Positions 16,973-26,419 of a stretch of 64,000 nt of DNA are shown here, piece by piece. The notes beneath the pieces were generated by a model, which saw nothing but the letters and a program-made list of their open reading frames with translations, had not been told where the DNA came from and did not search any database. How positions within the stretch are numbered: the first letter of the stretch is position 1; every line of letters begins with the position of its first letter. This stretch comes from Bacteroidales bacterium (GTDB taxonomy: Bacteria > Bacteroidota > Bacteroidia > Bacteroidales > UBA3824). A program made the translations under genes and the position numbers. Location: assembly GCA_016286055.1 (NCBI GenBank), contig JAEERW010000001.1, forward strand, positions 388,189-452,188, read 5' to 3'.

Positions 16973-18085
16973 TTATTGTTGTTTTAATTTATTATTAGCA
17001 TATTTTATAACTTCTTCGGCGATAATATCCGCCGAGTTTTTAACTGCTAATTTATAAATATTTTTTGAATATGTATGCATTGTTTCGCTATCATTGCATA
17101 AATTTTGTATTTTTTCGAAAAAAATATCTTCTGCCTCGCAATCTTTGATAATTCCAGCAGCGTTTTCGTTGACAAGTGCCATTGCATTTTTGGTCTGATG
17201 GTCTTCGGCGACGTTTGGCGATGGTATGAAAATTACTGGTTTTGCAGCGAGGCACAATTCTGAAACCGATAGCGCACCCGAACGCGAAACCACAATGTCG
17301 GCAGCCTTGTAAGCTAGGTCCATGCGTTTAACAAATGCCGTAGGATGTATGTCGGGGCATTTTTTGGTTTTCATTGCAGCTTCGATATTATCCCAATAGT
17401 ATTTGCCAGTTTGCCAAATGATTTGTATGTTGCCTTCGGCTTGGAATTTTTCGGCAAATTTGAGCATGCTTTTGTTGATAGTGCCGGCTCCGAGACTTCC
17501 TCCTATTATCAAAATAGTTTTTTTGTCGGGGTTGAGATTGAAATGTTGTATTGCCTCTTCGCGCGAGGAGTTGTTTTCGGCTATGTCGGCGCGTACAGGA
17601 TTGCCTGTGAGCATAGTTTTGGCTGGGTCGAAATATTTGTCCATGTTTTTGTAGGCGGTGAAAATCTTAACCGCCTTATCGGCGAGCATTTTGTTGGTGA
17701 GTCCTGCGTGTGAATTCTGCTCTTGGAGCATGATAGGTACTCCGGCTTTGGACGCGGCACGTAGAATGGGTCCTGAGGCATATCCACCTACGCCAATTGC
17801 AATGTCGGGTTTGAAGTCTTTGATTATCTTCTTTGACATTCTGGCGCATTTAAGCAGTTTGAACGGCAAGGCGAGGTTTTTGAGTGTGAGCTTGCGTTGC
17901 AAACCCGCCGCTGGCAGTCCAATGATTTTGAATCCGGCGGCTGGCACTTTCTCCATCTCAATTTTGTCTTGCGCTCCCACAAAAAGTATGTCTGTGTCGG
18001 GTGCGGCTTTTTTTATGGCTTGTGCTATGGCAATGGCTGGAAAAACGTGTCCGCCTGTGCCTCCGCCTCCAATTATTACTTTCAT
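16973..18085 (-). CDS. murG: MurG, lipid II-forming N-acetylglucosaminyltransferase
   Basis: 370 residues from the chosen ATG at 18083-18085, giving the usual MurG start MKVIIGGGGTGGHVFPAI. An earlier TTG at 18110-18112 would add 9 residues and overlap ftsW; it is less likely. The donor-binding region includes GGSLGAGTINK, SRSGALSVSEL and PSPNVAEDHQTKNA. It transfers GlcNAc from UDP-GlcNAc to lipid I at the inner face of the membrane. Confidence 0.96.
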   Translation of the reverse strand: MKVIIGGGGTGGHVFPAIAIAQAIKKAAPDTDILFVGAQDKIEMEKVPAAGFKIIGLPAAGLQRKLTLKNLALPFKLLKCARMSKKIIKDFKPDIAIGVGGYASGPILRAASKAGVPIMLQEQNSHAGLTNKMLADKAVKIFTAYKNMDKYFDPAKTMLTGNPVRADIAENNSSREEAIQHFNLNPDKKTILIIGGSLGAGTINKSMLKFAEKFQAEGNIQIIWQTGKYYWDNIEAAMKTKKCPDIHPTAFVKRMDLAYKAADIVVSRSGALSVSELCLAAKPVIFIPSPNVAEDHQTKNAMALVNENAAGIIKDCEAEDIFFEKIQNLCNDSETMHTYSKNIYKLAVKNSADIIAEEVIKYANNKLKQQ

Positions 18086-18104
18086 AATGCTCGGTGTTAA
18101 GTTT

Positions 18105-19328
18105 TTATCCAATGATGAAGGGGTAGTCGGTTATGTCCTCGATGTTTTGTTCTCGGTCGTTTTCTTCCACTTCTTGTTTTTCTTTTTCTTTGCCTTCTTG
18201 TTCTGAATAGCGGCTTATGTTAAGTATAATACCAACTGAAACCGACGATATTATCAGTGCTGTTCCGCCCATGCTTATCATTGGTAATGGTTGCCCCGTT
18301 ACTGGCATTAGGTTAACCGCCACTATCATATTTGAGATGGCTTGCAGCACAATGTTGAGCGCAAGCCCTATGCAGAGAAAGGCTGGGAACGAACTCGATT
18401 GGTATTTTGCCGTTATTACGCTTCTGTGCATAAGCACTATGTACATCGCTATGATGAACAACCCAGCAATAAGGCCTCGTTCTTCGATGATGGATGCGAA
18501 AATAAAGTCGGAGTAGGGGTGCGGAAGAACGTTTTTCTGCATGCTGGCGCTAGATCCCTGCCCTATTAAGCCGCCTCGCGAAATAGCAATTTTGGCTTGT
18601 TCTGCTTGAAAGTTGTCTTTTTTTGTTTTTGTGTCGTCGTTTTGAACAAATGCTTCAATACGGTTTACCCAAGTTTCGGCACGTTTGAGGGTACCTGTTT
18701 TTCCTAAGGCCATTACTCCGAGTAGCCCTATAAGGGCAGCGCAACTACCCACAATAAGTATGTGCTTGATTTTTACACGCGTTATAATCAAAAGTACTAC
18801 GGTGGTGATTCCGATAAGGAGCGCCGTAGAAAGGTTGGCAGGCAGAATCAGCACACAAACAATAGCTGTGGCAATAGCCGAAATGATAGCTCCTTTTTTG
18901 ATGTCCTCGTCGTCGCGCTGGTGGGTGGCCATGGTTTTCGCCACAAAAATTGTCAGGCATATTTTCGCAAGGTCGGAGGTCTGGATGGTTTGGTCGATGA
19001 TGGGGATGTGCAGCCATCGCTTGGCATCGTTGGTGGCATCGCCAAAAATCAGCGTAATTAGCAAAAGCAACACACTGGTTCCGAGTAGGAAATTGGCAAG
19101 GTTGAATAGCTTTTTGTACGAAATGTTGCTCATAACCAATGCCACCAAGATAGCTCCAATAACAAACACGCTCTGGCTAATCAAATAGTGCACTGGGGTG
19201 TTGTGCCTATGGTATTCGAGTGAGCCAGTGGTACTGTGTATAAACATCAGCGATACTCCTAACAAGACCAGGAAACAGCTCCAGATCCATTTATCGCCTT
19301 TGAAAATACTGAATAATTTGTTTTTCAT
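18105..19328 (-). CDS. ftsW: FtsW, SEDS-family septal glycosyltransferase
   Basis: 407 residues from the ATG at 19326-19328. The frame is open further up to 19505, but that would overlap murD by 113 bp, and FtsW proteins begin shortly before the first membrane helix as here (GDKWIWSCFLVLLGVSLMF). There are about ten membrane helices, with the SEDS features DAKRWLHIP and, near the end, NLMPVTGQPLPMISMGGTA. It polymerises lipid II at the septum together with FtsI. The C-terminus is a charged Glu/Lys tail. Confidence 0.95.
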   Translation of the reverse strand: MKNKLFSIFKGDKWIWSCFLVLLGVSLMFIHSTTGSLEYHRHNTPVHYLISQSVFVIGAILVALVMSNISYKKLFNLANFLLGTSVLLLLITLIFGDATNDAKRWLHIPIIDQTIQTSDLAKICLTIFVAKTMATHQRDDEDIKKGAIISAIATAIVCVLILPANLSTALLIGITTVVLLIITRVKIKHILIVGSCAALIGLLGVMALGKTGTLKRAETWVNRIEAFVQNDDTKTKKDNFQAEQAKIAISRGGLIGQGSSASMQKNVLPHPYSDFIFASIIEERGLIAGLFIIAMYIVLMHRSVITAKYQSSSFPAFLCIGLALNIVLQAISNMIVAVNLMPVTGQPLPMISMGGTALIISSVSVGIILNISRYSEQEGKEKEKQEVEENDREQNIEDITDYPFIIG

Positions 19329-19392
19329 TTTCCGTATGCTTTTTGAGTTTTTTGAGTGTCGGTGATAGATAAAAAGAGGATTCGCACCTAAT

Positions 19393-20727
19393 TTATAGGT
19401 TGCGAACGCACTCTTTGAACTGCTCGCCACGATCTTCGTAGCAAGAGAAGAGGTCGAAACTTGCGCAGGCAGGCGAAAGTAGTACAGTGTCGCCTTTGTC
19501 GGCAAGTAGGAAGCAGGTTTTTACGCAGTTTTCCATGCTTTGTGTGTCGATAACTTCTACCATTCCATCAAAAGCGTCGTGGATGGGTTTGTTGTTGACG
19601 CCGAGAGCAACAATAGCTTTAACCTTTTGTTTTACAAGGCTGAAAAGCTCGCTGTAATCGTTACCCTTGTCGATACCACCAAGGATTAAGATAACTTTAG
19701 TTTTGATGCTTTCGAGGGCATACCAAACCGAGTTGACGTTGGTGGCTTTGGAGTCGTTGACAAACTCAACTCCGCGAACCGATAAGAAATGCTCTAAACG
19801 GTGCTCTAGACCCTTGAAGGTTTCGAAACTTTTGCGTATGGAGTTGCTGCGGATGTTGCAAGCCATAGCCGCAATGCCCGCCGCCATGCTGTTGTACATG
19901 TTGTGCTGTCCTTCTAATTGGAAGTCGGCCGTGGATATTACGGCCTCGTTGTGTTCAAGTTTGATAATCATATTTCCGTTATTTATGTAGGAGCCTGTAA
20001 CTTGTTCGTTTTTAATTGAAAACGGCGCTAGTTTTTGAATAAACTTGCGTTTTTTTACTTCGTCGGCTGTAACCGGATCGTCGGCACAATAGATGAAGAT
20101 GTCTTCTGGGGTTTGGTTTTGGGTTATTCTGAATTTTGAATCGGTGTAATTCTGCATCTTGTAGTCGTAACGGTCGAGATGATCGGGGGTTACATTTAGC
20201 AGAATGGCAATTTCAGCTTTAAACTTGTACATATTGTCAAGTTGAAAACTGCTTAGCTCAATTATATAATAATCATAGTCATTTTCAGCAACTTGTAGTG
20301 CAAAACTCTTGCCAACGTTTCCTGCGATGGCGACATTAAGTCCAGCATCCTTGAAAATTTTGTATGTTAATTCTGTGGTAGTTGTCTTGCCGTTGCTTCC
20401 TGTAATGCACACTTTTACTGCATTGGTGTATCTAGCGGCAAATTCTATTTCGGATATCACTGGAATGCTTTTTTCAACTAGTTTGAGTATCAAAGGAGCA
20501 TTGTTTCTGATGCCGGGACTCTTTATTACTTCGTCGGATAATAGTATTTTTTCTTCGCTATGGCTACCTTGTTCAAAGGGTATATTATATTTTTGCAATT
20601 GTGCTATATAATTTTCTTTGATAGTACCACAGTCGGACACAAAAACGTCGAATCCTTTTTTCTTCGCCAATATTGCTGCGCCTATTCCGCTTTCGCCAGC
20701 TCCGAGTATCGATATTTTTTTTGCCAT
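19393..20727 (-). CDS. murD: UDP-MurNAc-L-alanine--D-glutamate ligase MurD
   Basis: 444 residues. It opens ISILGAGESGIGAAILAKKKG, has the ATP loop GSNGKTTTTEL (about 110-120), LNVTPDHLDRY and the C-terminal LSPACASFDLF motif that is characteristic of MurD. It adds D-Glu to UDP-MurNAc-L-Ala in the cytoplasm. It starts 2 bp after the mraY stop codon. Confidence 0.97.
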   Translation of the reverse strand: MAKKISILGAGESGIGAAILAKKKGFDVFVSDCGTIKENYIAQLQKYNIPFEQGSHSEEKILLSDEVIKSPGIRNNAPLILKLVEKSIPVISEIEFAARYTNAVKVCITGSNGKTTTTELTYKIFKDAGLNVAIAGNVGKSFALQVAENDYDYYIIELSSFQLDNMYKFKAEIAILLNVTPDHLDRYDYKMQNYTDSKFRITQNQTPEDIFIYCADDPVTADEVKKRKFIQKLAPFSIKNEQVTGSYINNGNMIIKLEHNEAVISTADFQLEGQHNMYNSMAAGIAAMACNIRSNSIRKSFETFKGLEHRLEHFLSVRGVEFVNDSKATNVNSVWYALESIKTKVILILGGIDKGNDYSELFSLVKQKVKAIVALGVNNKPIHDAFDGMVEVIDTQSMENCVKTCFLLADKGDTVLLSPACASFDLFSCYEDRGEQFKECVRNL

Positions 20728-20729
20728 TT

Positions 20730-21977
20730 TTATCTGATTTTTAATGTGATAACTGATATTACTGCCAAAATGATGGCCACTATTATAAACCTCGCCACTA
20801 TTTTGGGTTCGGGGATTCCTTTCTTTTGATAATGATGGTGCAACGGCGCCATCAAAAACAGGTGCATGCCGCAGCCGTATTTTTTGAGAGTACGCTTAAA
20901 GTACCACACCTGAGCCATTACGCTGATGTTTTCGATTAAGAAAATACCGCAGAAAATGGGTATGAGCAACTCCTTGCGCACCAATATGGCAATTACAGCA
21001 ATTATGCCGCCGATGGTAAGGCTGCCTGTGTCGCCCATAAATATCTGGGCAGGATAGGCATTGTACCAAAGGAAACCTATAGTGGCTCCGATAAATGCCG
21101 AGGAGAATACCACAAGTTCGCCTATGCCAGGTAGATACATTATTTTTAGATATTGCGAAAATATGGCATTGCCCGAAAGGTAGGCAAATACAAGCAATGT
21201 GGCTGCCGACACCGCCGACGTGCCAGATGCAAGTCCGTCTAATCCGTCGGTCATATTGGCTCCGTTTGAAACTGCTGTAATTATAAATGTTACAATTCCA
21301 ATGAAAATTACCCAGCCAACCCAAGGATACTTGTTGCTGTCAATAAAGAAGGCTATTTTTGAATAGTCGAACTCGTTGTCTTTTACAAACGGAAGTGTGG
21401 TCTTGAGCGATTTGACATCGTTGGGTGTGTAGTTGATATCCTCAAGTCCATCTTCTTCAATAAACTGCTCCACGTCTTCAGGTGTGGTGATAACGGGATT
21501 TTCGCGGACAAGAATATCGGGGCTAAGATAGATTGAAAGCCCTATTGCCACTCCGAGAAATATCTGTGCGGCAAGTTTAGTGCGGCTGTTGAGTCCGTCT
21601 TTGTTTTTGCGGAACACCTTTATATAATCATCGGCGAATCCAACACCTCCAAGCCAGATGGTGGTGAACAGCAACAATAATATATAGGTGTTGCTAAGTT
21701 CAGCAAATAGTAGCACAGGTATCACTATGGCGGCTATTATCATTATTCCGCCCATGGTGGGAGTACCAGTTTTCTGCTTTTGTCCATCGAGATATAGGTC
21801 GCGAACCGATTCTCCAATTTGTCGGCGGCGCATATAGTTGATAAACCGCTTGCCGAATATCATTGTTATGAGCAGCGACGTGATGACAGCCATGCCAGAG
21901 CGGAAGGATATGTAGTTGAACAATCCTGAGCCCGGTACGCCTAATTCTTGCAAATATTTAAAGAGATAATAGAGCAT
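20730..21977 (-). CDS. mraY: Phospho-MurNAc-pentapeptide transferase MraY
   Basis: 415 residues with about ten membrane helices. Diagnostic motifs are GQKQKTGTPTMGG, ADDYIKV (Asp pair), NMTDGLDGLASG and PLHHHYQKKG. It makes lipid I from UDP-MurNAc-pentapeptide and undecaprenyl phosphate. A soluble insert of about 60 residues (about 165-225) lies between helices, longer than in E. coli and usual for Bacteroidetes. The ATG shares one base with the murE stop (TAATG). Confidence 0.97.
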   Translation of the reverse strand: MLYYLFKYLQELGVPGSGLFNYISFRSGMAVITSLLITMIFGKRFINYMRRRQIGESVRDLYLDGQKQKTGTPTMGGIMIIAAIVIPVLLFAELSNTYILLLLFTTIWLGGVGFADDYIKVFRKNKDGLNSRTKLAAQIFLGVAIGLSIYLSPDILVRENPVITTPEDVEQFIEEDGLEDINYTPNDVKSLKTTLPFVKDNEFDYSKIAFFIDSNKYPWVGWVIFIGIVTFIITAVSNGANMTDGLDGLASGTSAVSAATLLVFAYLSGNAIFSQYLKIMYLPGIGELVVFSSAFIGATIGFLWYNAYPAQIFMGDTGSLTIGGIIAVIAILVRKELLIPIFCGIFLIENISVMAQVWYFKRTLKKYGCGMHLFLMAPLHHHYQKKGIPEPKIVARFIIVAIILAVISVITLKIR

Positions 21978-23443
21978 TATTTAGTTGTATTTAAAAGTTC
22001 TAACTGTTGTGTTACAATTTCTTTGTCGTCGAAATGAGATTTTACTCCCATAACGTCTTGATATGTTTCGTGACCCTTGCCAGCAATGAGGATGATGTCG
22101 CCTTTTTGGGCGGCAAAGCATGCTGCCTGTATAGCGGCGCGGCGGTCGGTGATGCGTATGGCAACCGATTTGAGCGCAGGAGTGTCTAATCCAGCGAACA
22201 TGTCGTCGAGAATAGCGTCTGGGTTTTCTGTGCGCGGATTGTCGGATGTGAGGATAACCTTGTCGGAATATTGAACGGCTATTTTTGCCATAATGGGACG
22301 CTTGCTCTTGTCGCGGTCGCCACCGCAGCCGCATACAGTGATGATTTTTTGTGGAGCAATGCGAATTTGTCCGATGGTTTTGAGTACGTTTTCGAGTGCG
22401 TCGGGAGTGTGGGCGTAGTCAACGATGGCTGTAATGCCTGCAAGGTTTACTATGTCGAAACGTCCGCGTACCGAACGCATTGCGCTGAGAGCGGTGAGCA
22501 CGTCGTCGGGATTCTGCCCAAGAAGCACCGCAGCACTATAAACTGCGAGAACGTTGTAGGCGTTGAACTGCCCGGGAAGGAATGTCCACATCTCTTTGCC
22601 GCAGATATTGAGTAGCATACCTTCAAAGTTGCTCTCCAAAACTGTGGCTTTAAAGTCGTAGAAATTTTTTAATCCGTAGGTCTTAACTTGCGCCTTTGTG
22701 TTCTGCACCATCACCATGCCGTTTTTGTCGTCGCCGTTGGTGAGGGCGAATGCTGTGGCGGGCAGGTTGTCGAAAAAGAGTTTCTTGGCTTTGATGTACT
22801 CCAAGAATGTTTTGTGATAGTCTAAGTGGTCGAGTGTGATGTTTGAGAATATGCCTAGGCGGAAGTTTAATCCGCTGATTCGTTTCTGGACAATTGAGTG
22901 CGAGCTTACCTCCATAAAGCAGTATTCGCAGCCCGATTCTACCATCTCTGCCATCAGACGGTTAATGGTGATGGGGTCGGGAGTGGTTTGCACGGCAGGA
23001 TATACTTTGTCGTCGATTCGGTTTTCAACGGTGGAGAGAAGTCCTGCCTTGTGTCCCATCAGACGGAACATATTATATAAAAGTGTGGCGGTGGTGGTTT
23101 TGCCGTTGGTACCTGTTACACCTGCGAGTGTGAGATGCTCAGATGGAAAGCCGTAGAAAGCCGAGGCAATCTTGCCAATGGCATCGGCGGTGTCGTCTAC
23201 TACAACAAATGCTACATTTTCGGGGGCGTTGCTTGGCATGTGCATGCACACCACAGCCGCAACACCCTTGCTGATGGTGTCGGCTATGTATGCGTGTCCG
23301 TCGGTTTTTGTTCCCGGAACAGCAATAAAGCATACTCCCGGAGCTGCTTTTCGCGAATCGGATGTAATTTCAGTAATATCTACCGAAAGATTACCCTGTG
23401 TTTGTTCGGTTTTAATGCCTTGTATCAGTTGTTGCAATTGCAT
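21977..23443 (-). CDS. murE: MurE, UDP-MurNAc-tripeptide synthetase
   Basis: 488 residues. It has the ATP loop GTNGKTTTATLLYN, FMEVSSHS and, in the C-terminal domain, DNPRTENP. DNPR is the signature of enzymes that add meso-diaminopimelate rather than lysine, so the peptidoglycan is predicted to be DAP-type. Upstream is ftsI, 19 bp away, and mraY follows with a one-base overlap. Confidence 0.97.
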   Translation of the reverse strand: MQLQQLIQGIKTEQTQGNLSVDITEITSDSRKAAPGVCFIAVPGTKTDGHAYIADTISKGVAAVVCMHMPSNAPENVAFVVVDDTADAIGKIASAFYGFPSEHLTLAGVTGTNGKTTTATLLYNMFRLMGHKAGLLSTVENRIDDKVYPAVQTTPDPITINRLMAEMVESGCEYCFMEVSSHSIVQKRISGLNFRLGIFSNITLDHLDYHKTFLEYIKAKKLFFDNLPATAFALTNGDDKNGMVMVQNTKAQVKTYGLKNFYDFKATVLESNFEGMLLNICGKEMWTFLPGQFNAYNVLAVYSAAVLLGQNPDDVLTALSAMRSVRGRFDIVNLAGITAIVDYAHTPDALENVLKTIGQIRIAPQKIITVCGCGGDRDKSKRPIMAKIAVQYSDKVILTSDNPRTENPDAILDDMFAGLDTPALKSVAIRITDRRAAIQAACFAAQKGDIILIAGKGHETYQDVMGVKSHFDDKEIVTQQLELLNTTK

Positions 23444-23462
23444 ATTGTTGAATATTAAATTG

Positions 23463-25631
23463 TTATCCTAATTCTATTGTGATGTTCATGCCTTTTTTTA
23501 CTTGGGTGTCTGGCGGAATGCTCTGTCGTTTAACAACGCCGTGTCCGATAACCTTTACCGAGAGGTCCAGACTTCGGAGTAAATATAAGGCGTCTTTTAG
23601 CCCCATTCCTTTAACGTTAGGAATAGTTCCGTGTATTGGAGTGTAGCTGTCGATGGCTATTTTTTTGTTGTTGTCGGTGGGGCGAGTCTGCACCCAAGTG
23701 GTGTTGGATTGTTCGTCGGTAACAGCCTCAACGCGCAGTTTTGATAATACTCTGTCTATTACAGCCCTGTGTCCAATTCGTGTGGAAGGTACTGATTTTG
23801 AGTCTTCTAGTTTGGCAATGTTAAACTCTTTACGTTGCATGTCGTAATCGTAGGTGTAGATCTTGTCGGCAATCTCTTTGAAAACCGGAGCTGCCACCCT
23901 GTTGCCATAGATGCTGCCTTCGGGTTCGTATATTACCACTATGCACGAGTATTTAGGATTGTCGGCGGGGAAGTATCCTGCAAACGAGGCTTGATGCTTG
24001 TTGGTTTTTATGCGACCTTTGTAAATTTGCGCAGTACCAGTTTTGCCGGCAATTATATATTTGTCGGATTTGATGTTTTGAGCTGTACCTCTCTGTACAA
24101 CGCTAACAAGCATCTGCTGCACTTTTTTGAGTGTCGACTGGCTGCAGATTGAAGAGTTGATGATTTCGGTTTCAAATTCTTGTTTTACATCGCCGTATAG
24201 CTTTACCGATTCAATAGTCTGTGGACGAACCATCACACCATTGTTGGCAACTGCATTGTATAGCGTAAGAGTTTGAAGAGGTGTTACCTTGAGCTCGTAT
24301 CCAATTGAGTTTTGGGGCAATGTGGTGATAGAGTATTTTGGATTTTTGTCGGGATATAGGATTCCTGGCCGAGTTTCACCTTTTATTTTTATGCCTGTAG
24401 GTTCGTTGAGCTTCATGTTGTATAGAAGGTCGTAGAAATAGGTGATAGATCGGCTCGCTCTTCGGTTGTTGAGCCTCGGATCGGCGTACTTGGTGTTGCT
24501 GTTGTCGAATCCAGTGATGGCCATAATTCCGAATCCTACATTTGAAGATTGTGCAAACACGTCTTTGACAGTTATTTTGCCGAAGCCCTCCTTGTGGTCG
24601 TCGCGCATGGTAAATTGGTCGGAGATGATGAGTGTTCCATCGCCAGTGTCGATAGTGTCGTTGACGTCGTAAGCACCGGATTCCAAGATTGCTATCATGG
24701 ATGCCAGTTTGAAGGTAGAACCAGGTTCTGATGGGTTGGCAACAGCGAGATTGCGTGTTTCGGAGTATCTGCCTGATACAGAGTCGCGCAAGAGGCTTAT
24801 CATTGAACGGATTTTGCCTGTTTTTACTTCCATTACCACTGCCGTGCCTGCCTGTGCCTTATATTTTTGTAACTGCTTGAGGAGGCTTTTTTCTGTAATG
24901 TCCTGAATGTTGAGGTTAATTGAGCTAACCACGTCACAACCAGGAATTTTGTCTTCCTCTTCCCAAATGTTGTAAGGGACGAATTCACCGCTTGGAAGCT
25001 TGTGCATTTGCTGTACATATTTGTTTCCTTGGAGAATATCGTTGTATGCGCCTTCGATGCCAATAATAAACCGTCCGTTGGTATCAGGTATGCCTATTGT
25101 GCGACGAGCCATAAGGTTGTCGATCACTTGGCGCTTATAGTCGGTTTCGCGAATAAATCCCGATTTGTTTTTTGACATTCGGAAAATGGGAAATTTGCTT
25201 ATGTGGTTGAGTTGCTGGGTTGTAAGACCTGTTTTGATTTTGAAATAGCGTTTGCCTGCTTGTTTGGCTTTGATAAAATCTTGTTTGTATGCATCTTTGG
25301 GTTGGTCTTTGAAATAGCCGCTCATACATGCAGCAAGAGTGTCGACATATTTGTTGAATGTGTCGGGTTTCACTACTTGGAGATCCCAGAATGCCGAGCA
25401 TACAGGAACAGATGCAGCCAGATAGTATCCGTCGGACGAGAGAATGTCGCCGCGTTTGGTGTATTTGTTCTCGGTGCGTTCTGCACGCATCTTGTCGGCC
25501 CACACCTCTTCTGGTATTGATTGTAGGTATATTATCTGAACTATTATGGCTACTGTAATCAACAATATCATAATGTAGACAAATACCATTTTGTATATTA
25601 TGTTCTTCCTTATGTCGTTTCCAGGTCCCAT
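23463..25631 (-). CDS. ftsI: Septal penicillin-binding protein FtsI (PBP3) with C-terminal PASTA domain
   Basis: 722 residues: cytoplasmic start, one membrane helix (about 12-36), a dimerisation domain, and a transpeptidase with SxxK at 305-308 (STFK), SSN at 362-364 and KTG at 530-532. The last 60 residues (GTIPNVKGMGLKDALYLL onward) form one PASTA domain, thought to bind muropeptides or stabilise the enzyme. It cross-links septal peptidoglycan with FtsW. A PASTA tail is common in FtsI of this phylum but absent from E. coli. Confidence 0.97.
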   Translation of the reverse strand: MGPGNDIRKNIIYKMVFVYIMILLITVAIIVQIIYLQSIPEEVWADKMRAERTENKYTKRGDILSSDGYYLAASVPVCSAFWDLQVVKPDTFNKYVDTLAACMSGYFKDQPKDAYKQDFIKAKQAGKRYFKIKTGLTTQQLNHISKFPIFRMSKNKSGFIRETDYKRQVIDNLMARRTIGIPDTNGRFIIGIEGAYNDILQGNKYVQQMHKLPSGEFVPYNIWEEEDKIPGCDVVSSINLNIQDITEKSLLKQLQKYKAQAGTAVVMEVKTGKIRSMISLLRDSVSGRYSETRNLAVANPSEPGSTFKLASMIAILESGAYDVNDTIDTGDGTLIISDQFTMRDDHKEGFGKITVKDVFAQSSNVGFGIMAITGFDNSNTKYADPRLNNRRASRSITYFYDLLYNMKLNEPTGIKIKGETRPGILYPDKNPKYSITTLPQNSIGYELKVTPLQTLTLYNAVANNGVMVRPQTIESVKLYGDVKQEFETEIINSSICSQSTLKKVQQMLVSVVQRGTAQNIKSDKYIIAGKTGTAQIYKGRIKTNKHQASFAGYFPADNPKYSCIVVIYEPEGSIYGNRVAAPVFKEIADKIYTYDYDMQRKEFNIAKLEDSKSVPSTRIGHRAVIDRVLSKLRVEAVTDEQSNTTWVQTRPTDNNKKIAIDSYTPIHGTIPNVKGMGLKDALYLLRSLDLSVKVIGHGVVKRQSIPPDTQVKKGMNITIELG

Positions 25632-25643
25632 GGTGGTTCTGTT

Positions 25644-26408
25644 TTATTTTGCGTTATTTTGCTGTTTCTGTTTTTGAAGCTGTTTCCAGTGCTCTTTGAA
25701 TAGTTGTTTCTCGTCTTTGAGAGTGTCAGGACGATTGTATTTTGCTACTACAAAATATTGAGCTGGTTCTTTGAGTGGGTGTATTCCAAGAGATTGTGTT
25801 TCCACTCTTTCGGCAACTTCGCTCTCTTTGCAGAATTTTGCAAGTTCGTTTGTGATTATGATCGACTCACCTTTGCAGTTTTCAATCTTTTTTGTGAGTT
25901 TGGATATTTCTGTAAGGTCGTATTCTATTATCCTATTGTAAGTGGTTACTAAAATGCTCATTGTTACAATAAACATCATAGGCTTAATTATTTTGCGAAT
26001 GAGTTTAGGGAAAGGTACATGCTTGCTGTTGAGCATCTGCAGCAATGAAAGATCCTCGTCATCGTCTTCGTTTTCTTCGTTGTATTCGCCTTCGGTTTGG
26101 TTTTCGTCGTATCCGGGCAGTGGTGGAGGCATGTAGCCCATGCTGAAGTCGTCTCCATTGTATCCGAAGTTTGCTCCGTCGTTCATCATGCGGTTTGAAA
26201 ACGGGTCATCGATTTCGTTGCCAGTTTCGCTGAAACCGTATGCAGCGGGGTCGGGCATGGCACCGTTGCGCGAAACACGGTCGTATGCCTCGTTTAGACG
26301 TTCTTCCTCGTTCTCCAAGGTGTTGTTGCCTAATTCGGGTGGCATTTCAGCAATGTCGTTGCTGATGTCGATGTCGGTGTCGGTGTCAAATAGAAAGTCG
26401 TTTGTCAT
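25644..26408 (-). CDS. ftsL: FtsL-like division protein with long acidic N-terminus
   Basis: 254 residues. Residues 1-130 are acidic, Asn/Pro/Gly-rich and probably disordered. One membrane helix follows (about 142-158), then a predicted coiled coil (TEISKLTKKIENCKGESIII) and a short tail. The layout after residue 130, and the position between rsmH and ftsI, match the Bacteroidetes FtsL-like family, which is usually only a little over 100 residues. FtsL connects FtsQ to FtsW/FtsI. The extension is the unusual part. Confidence 0.85.
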   Translation of the reverse strand: MTNDFLFDTDTDIDISNDIAEMPPELGNNTLENEEERLNEAYDRVSRNGAMPDPAAYGFSETGNEIDDPFSNRMMNDGANFGYNGDDFSMGYMPPPLPGYDENQTEGEYNEENEDDDEDLSLLQMLNSKHVPFPKLIRKIIKPMMFIVTMSILVTTYNRIIEYDLTEISKLTKKIENCKGESIIITNELAKFCKESEVAERVETQSLGIHPLKEPAQYFVVAKYNRPDTLKDEKQLFKEHWKQLQKQKQQNNAK

Positions 26409-26419
26409 AACCTTGCAAT

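Noticed and set aside
18105-19505. Longer FtsW frame starting at 19505
   Set aside because: It would overlap murD by 113 bp and add 59 residues with no FtsW similarity; the ATG at 19328 sits right before the first membrane helix.
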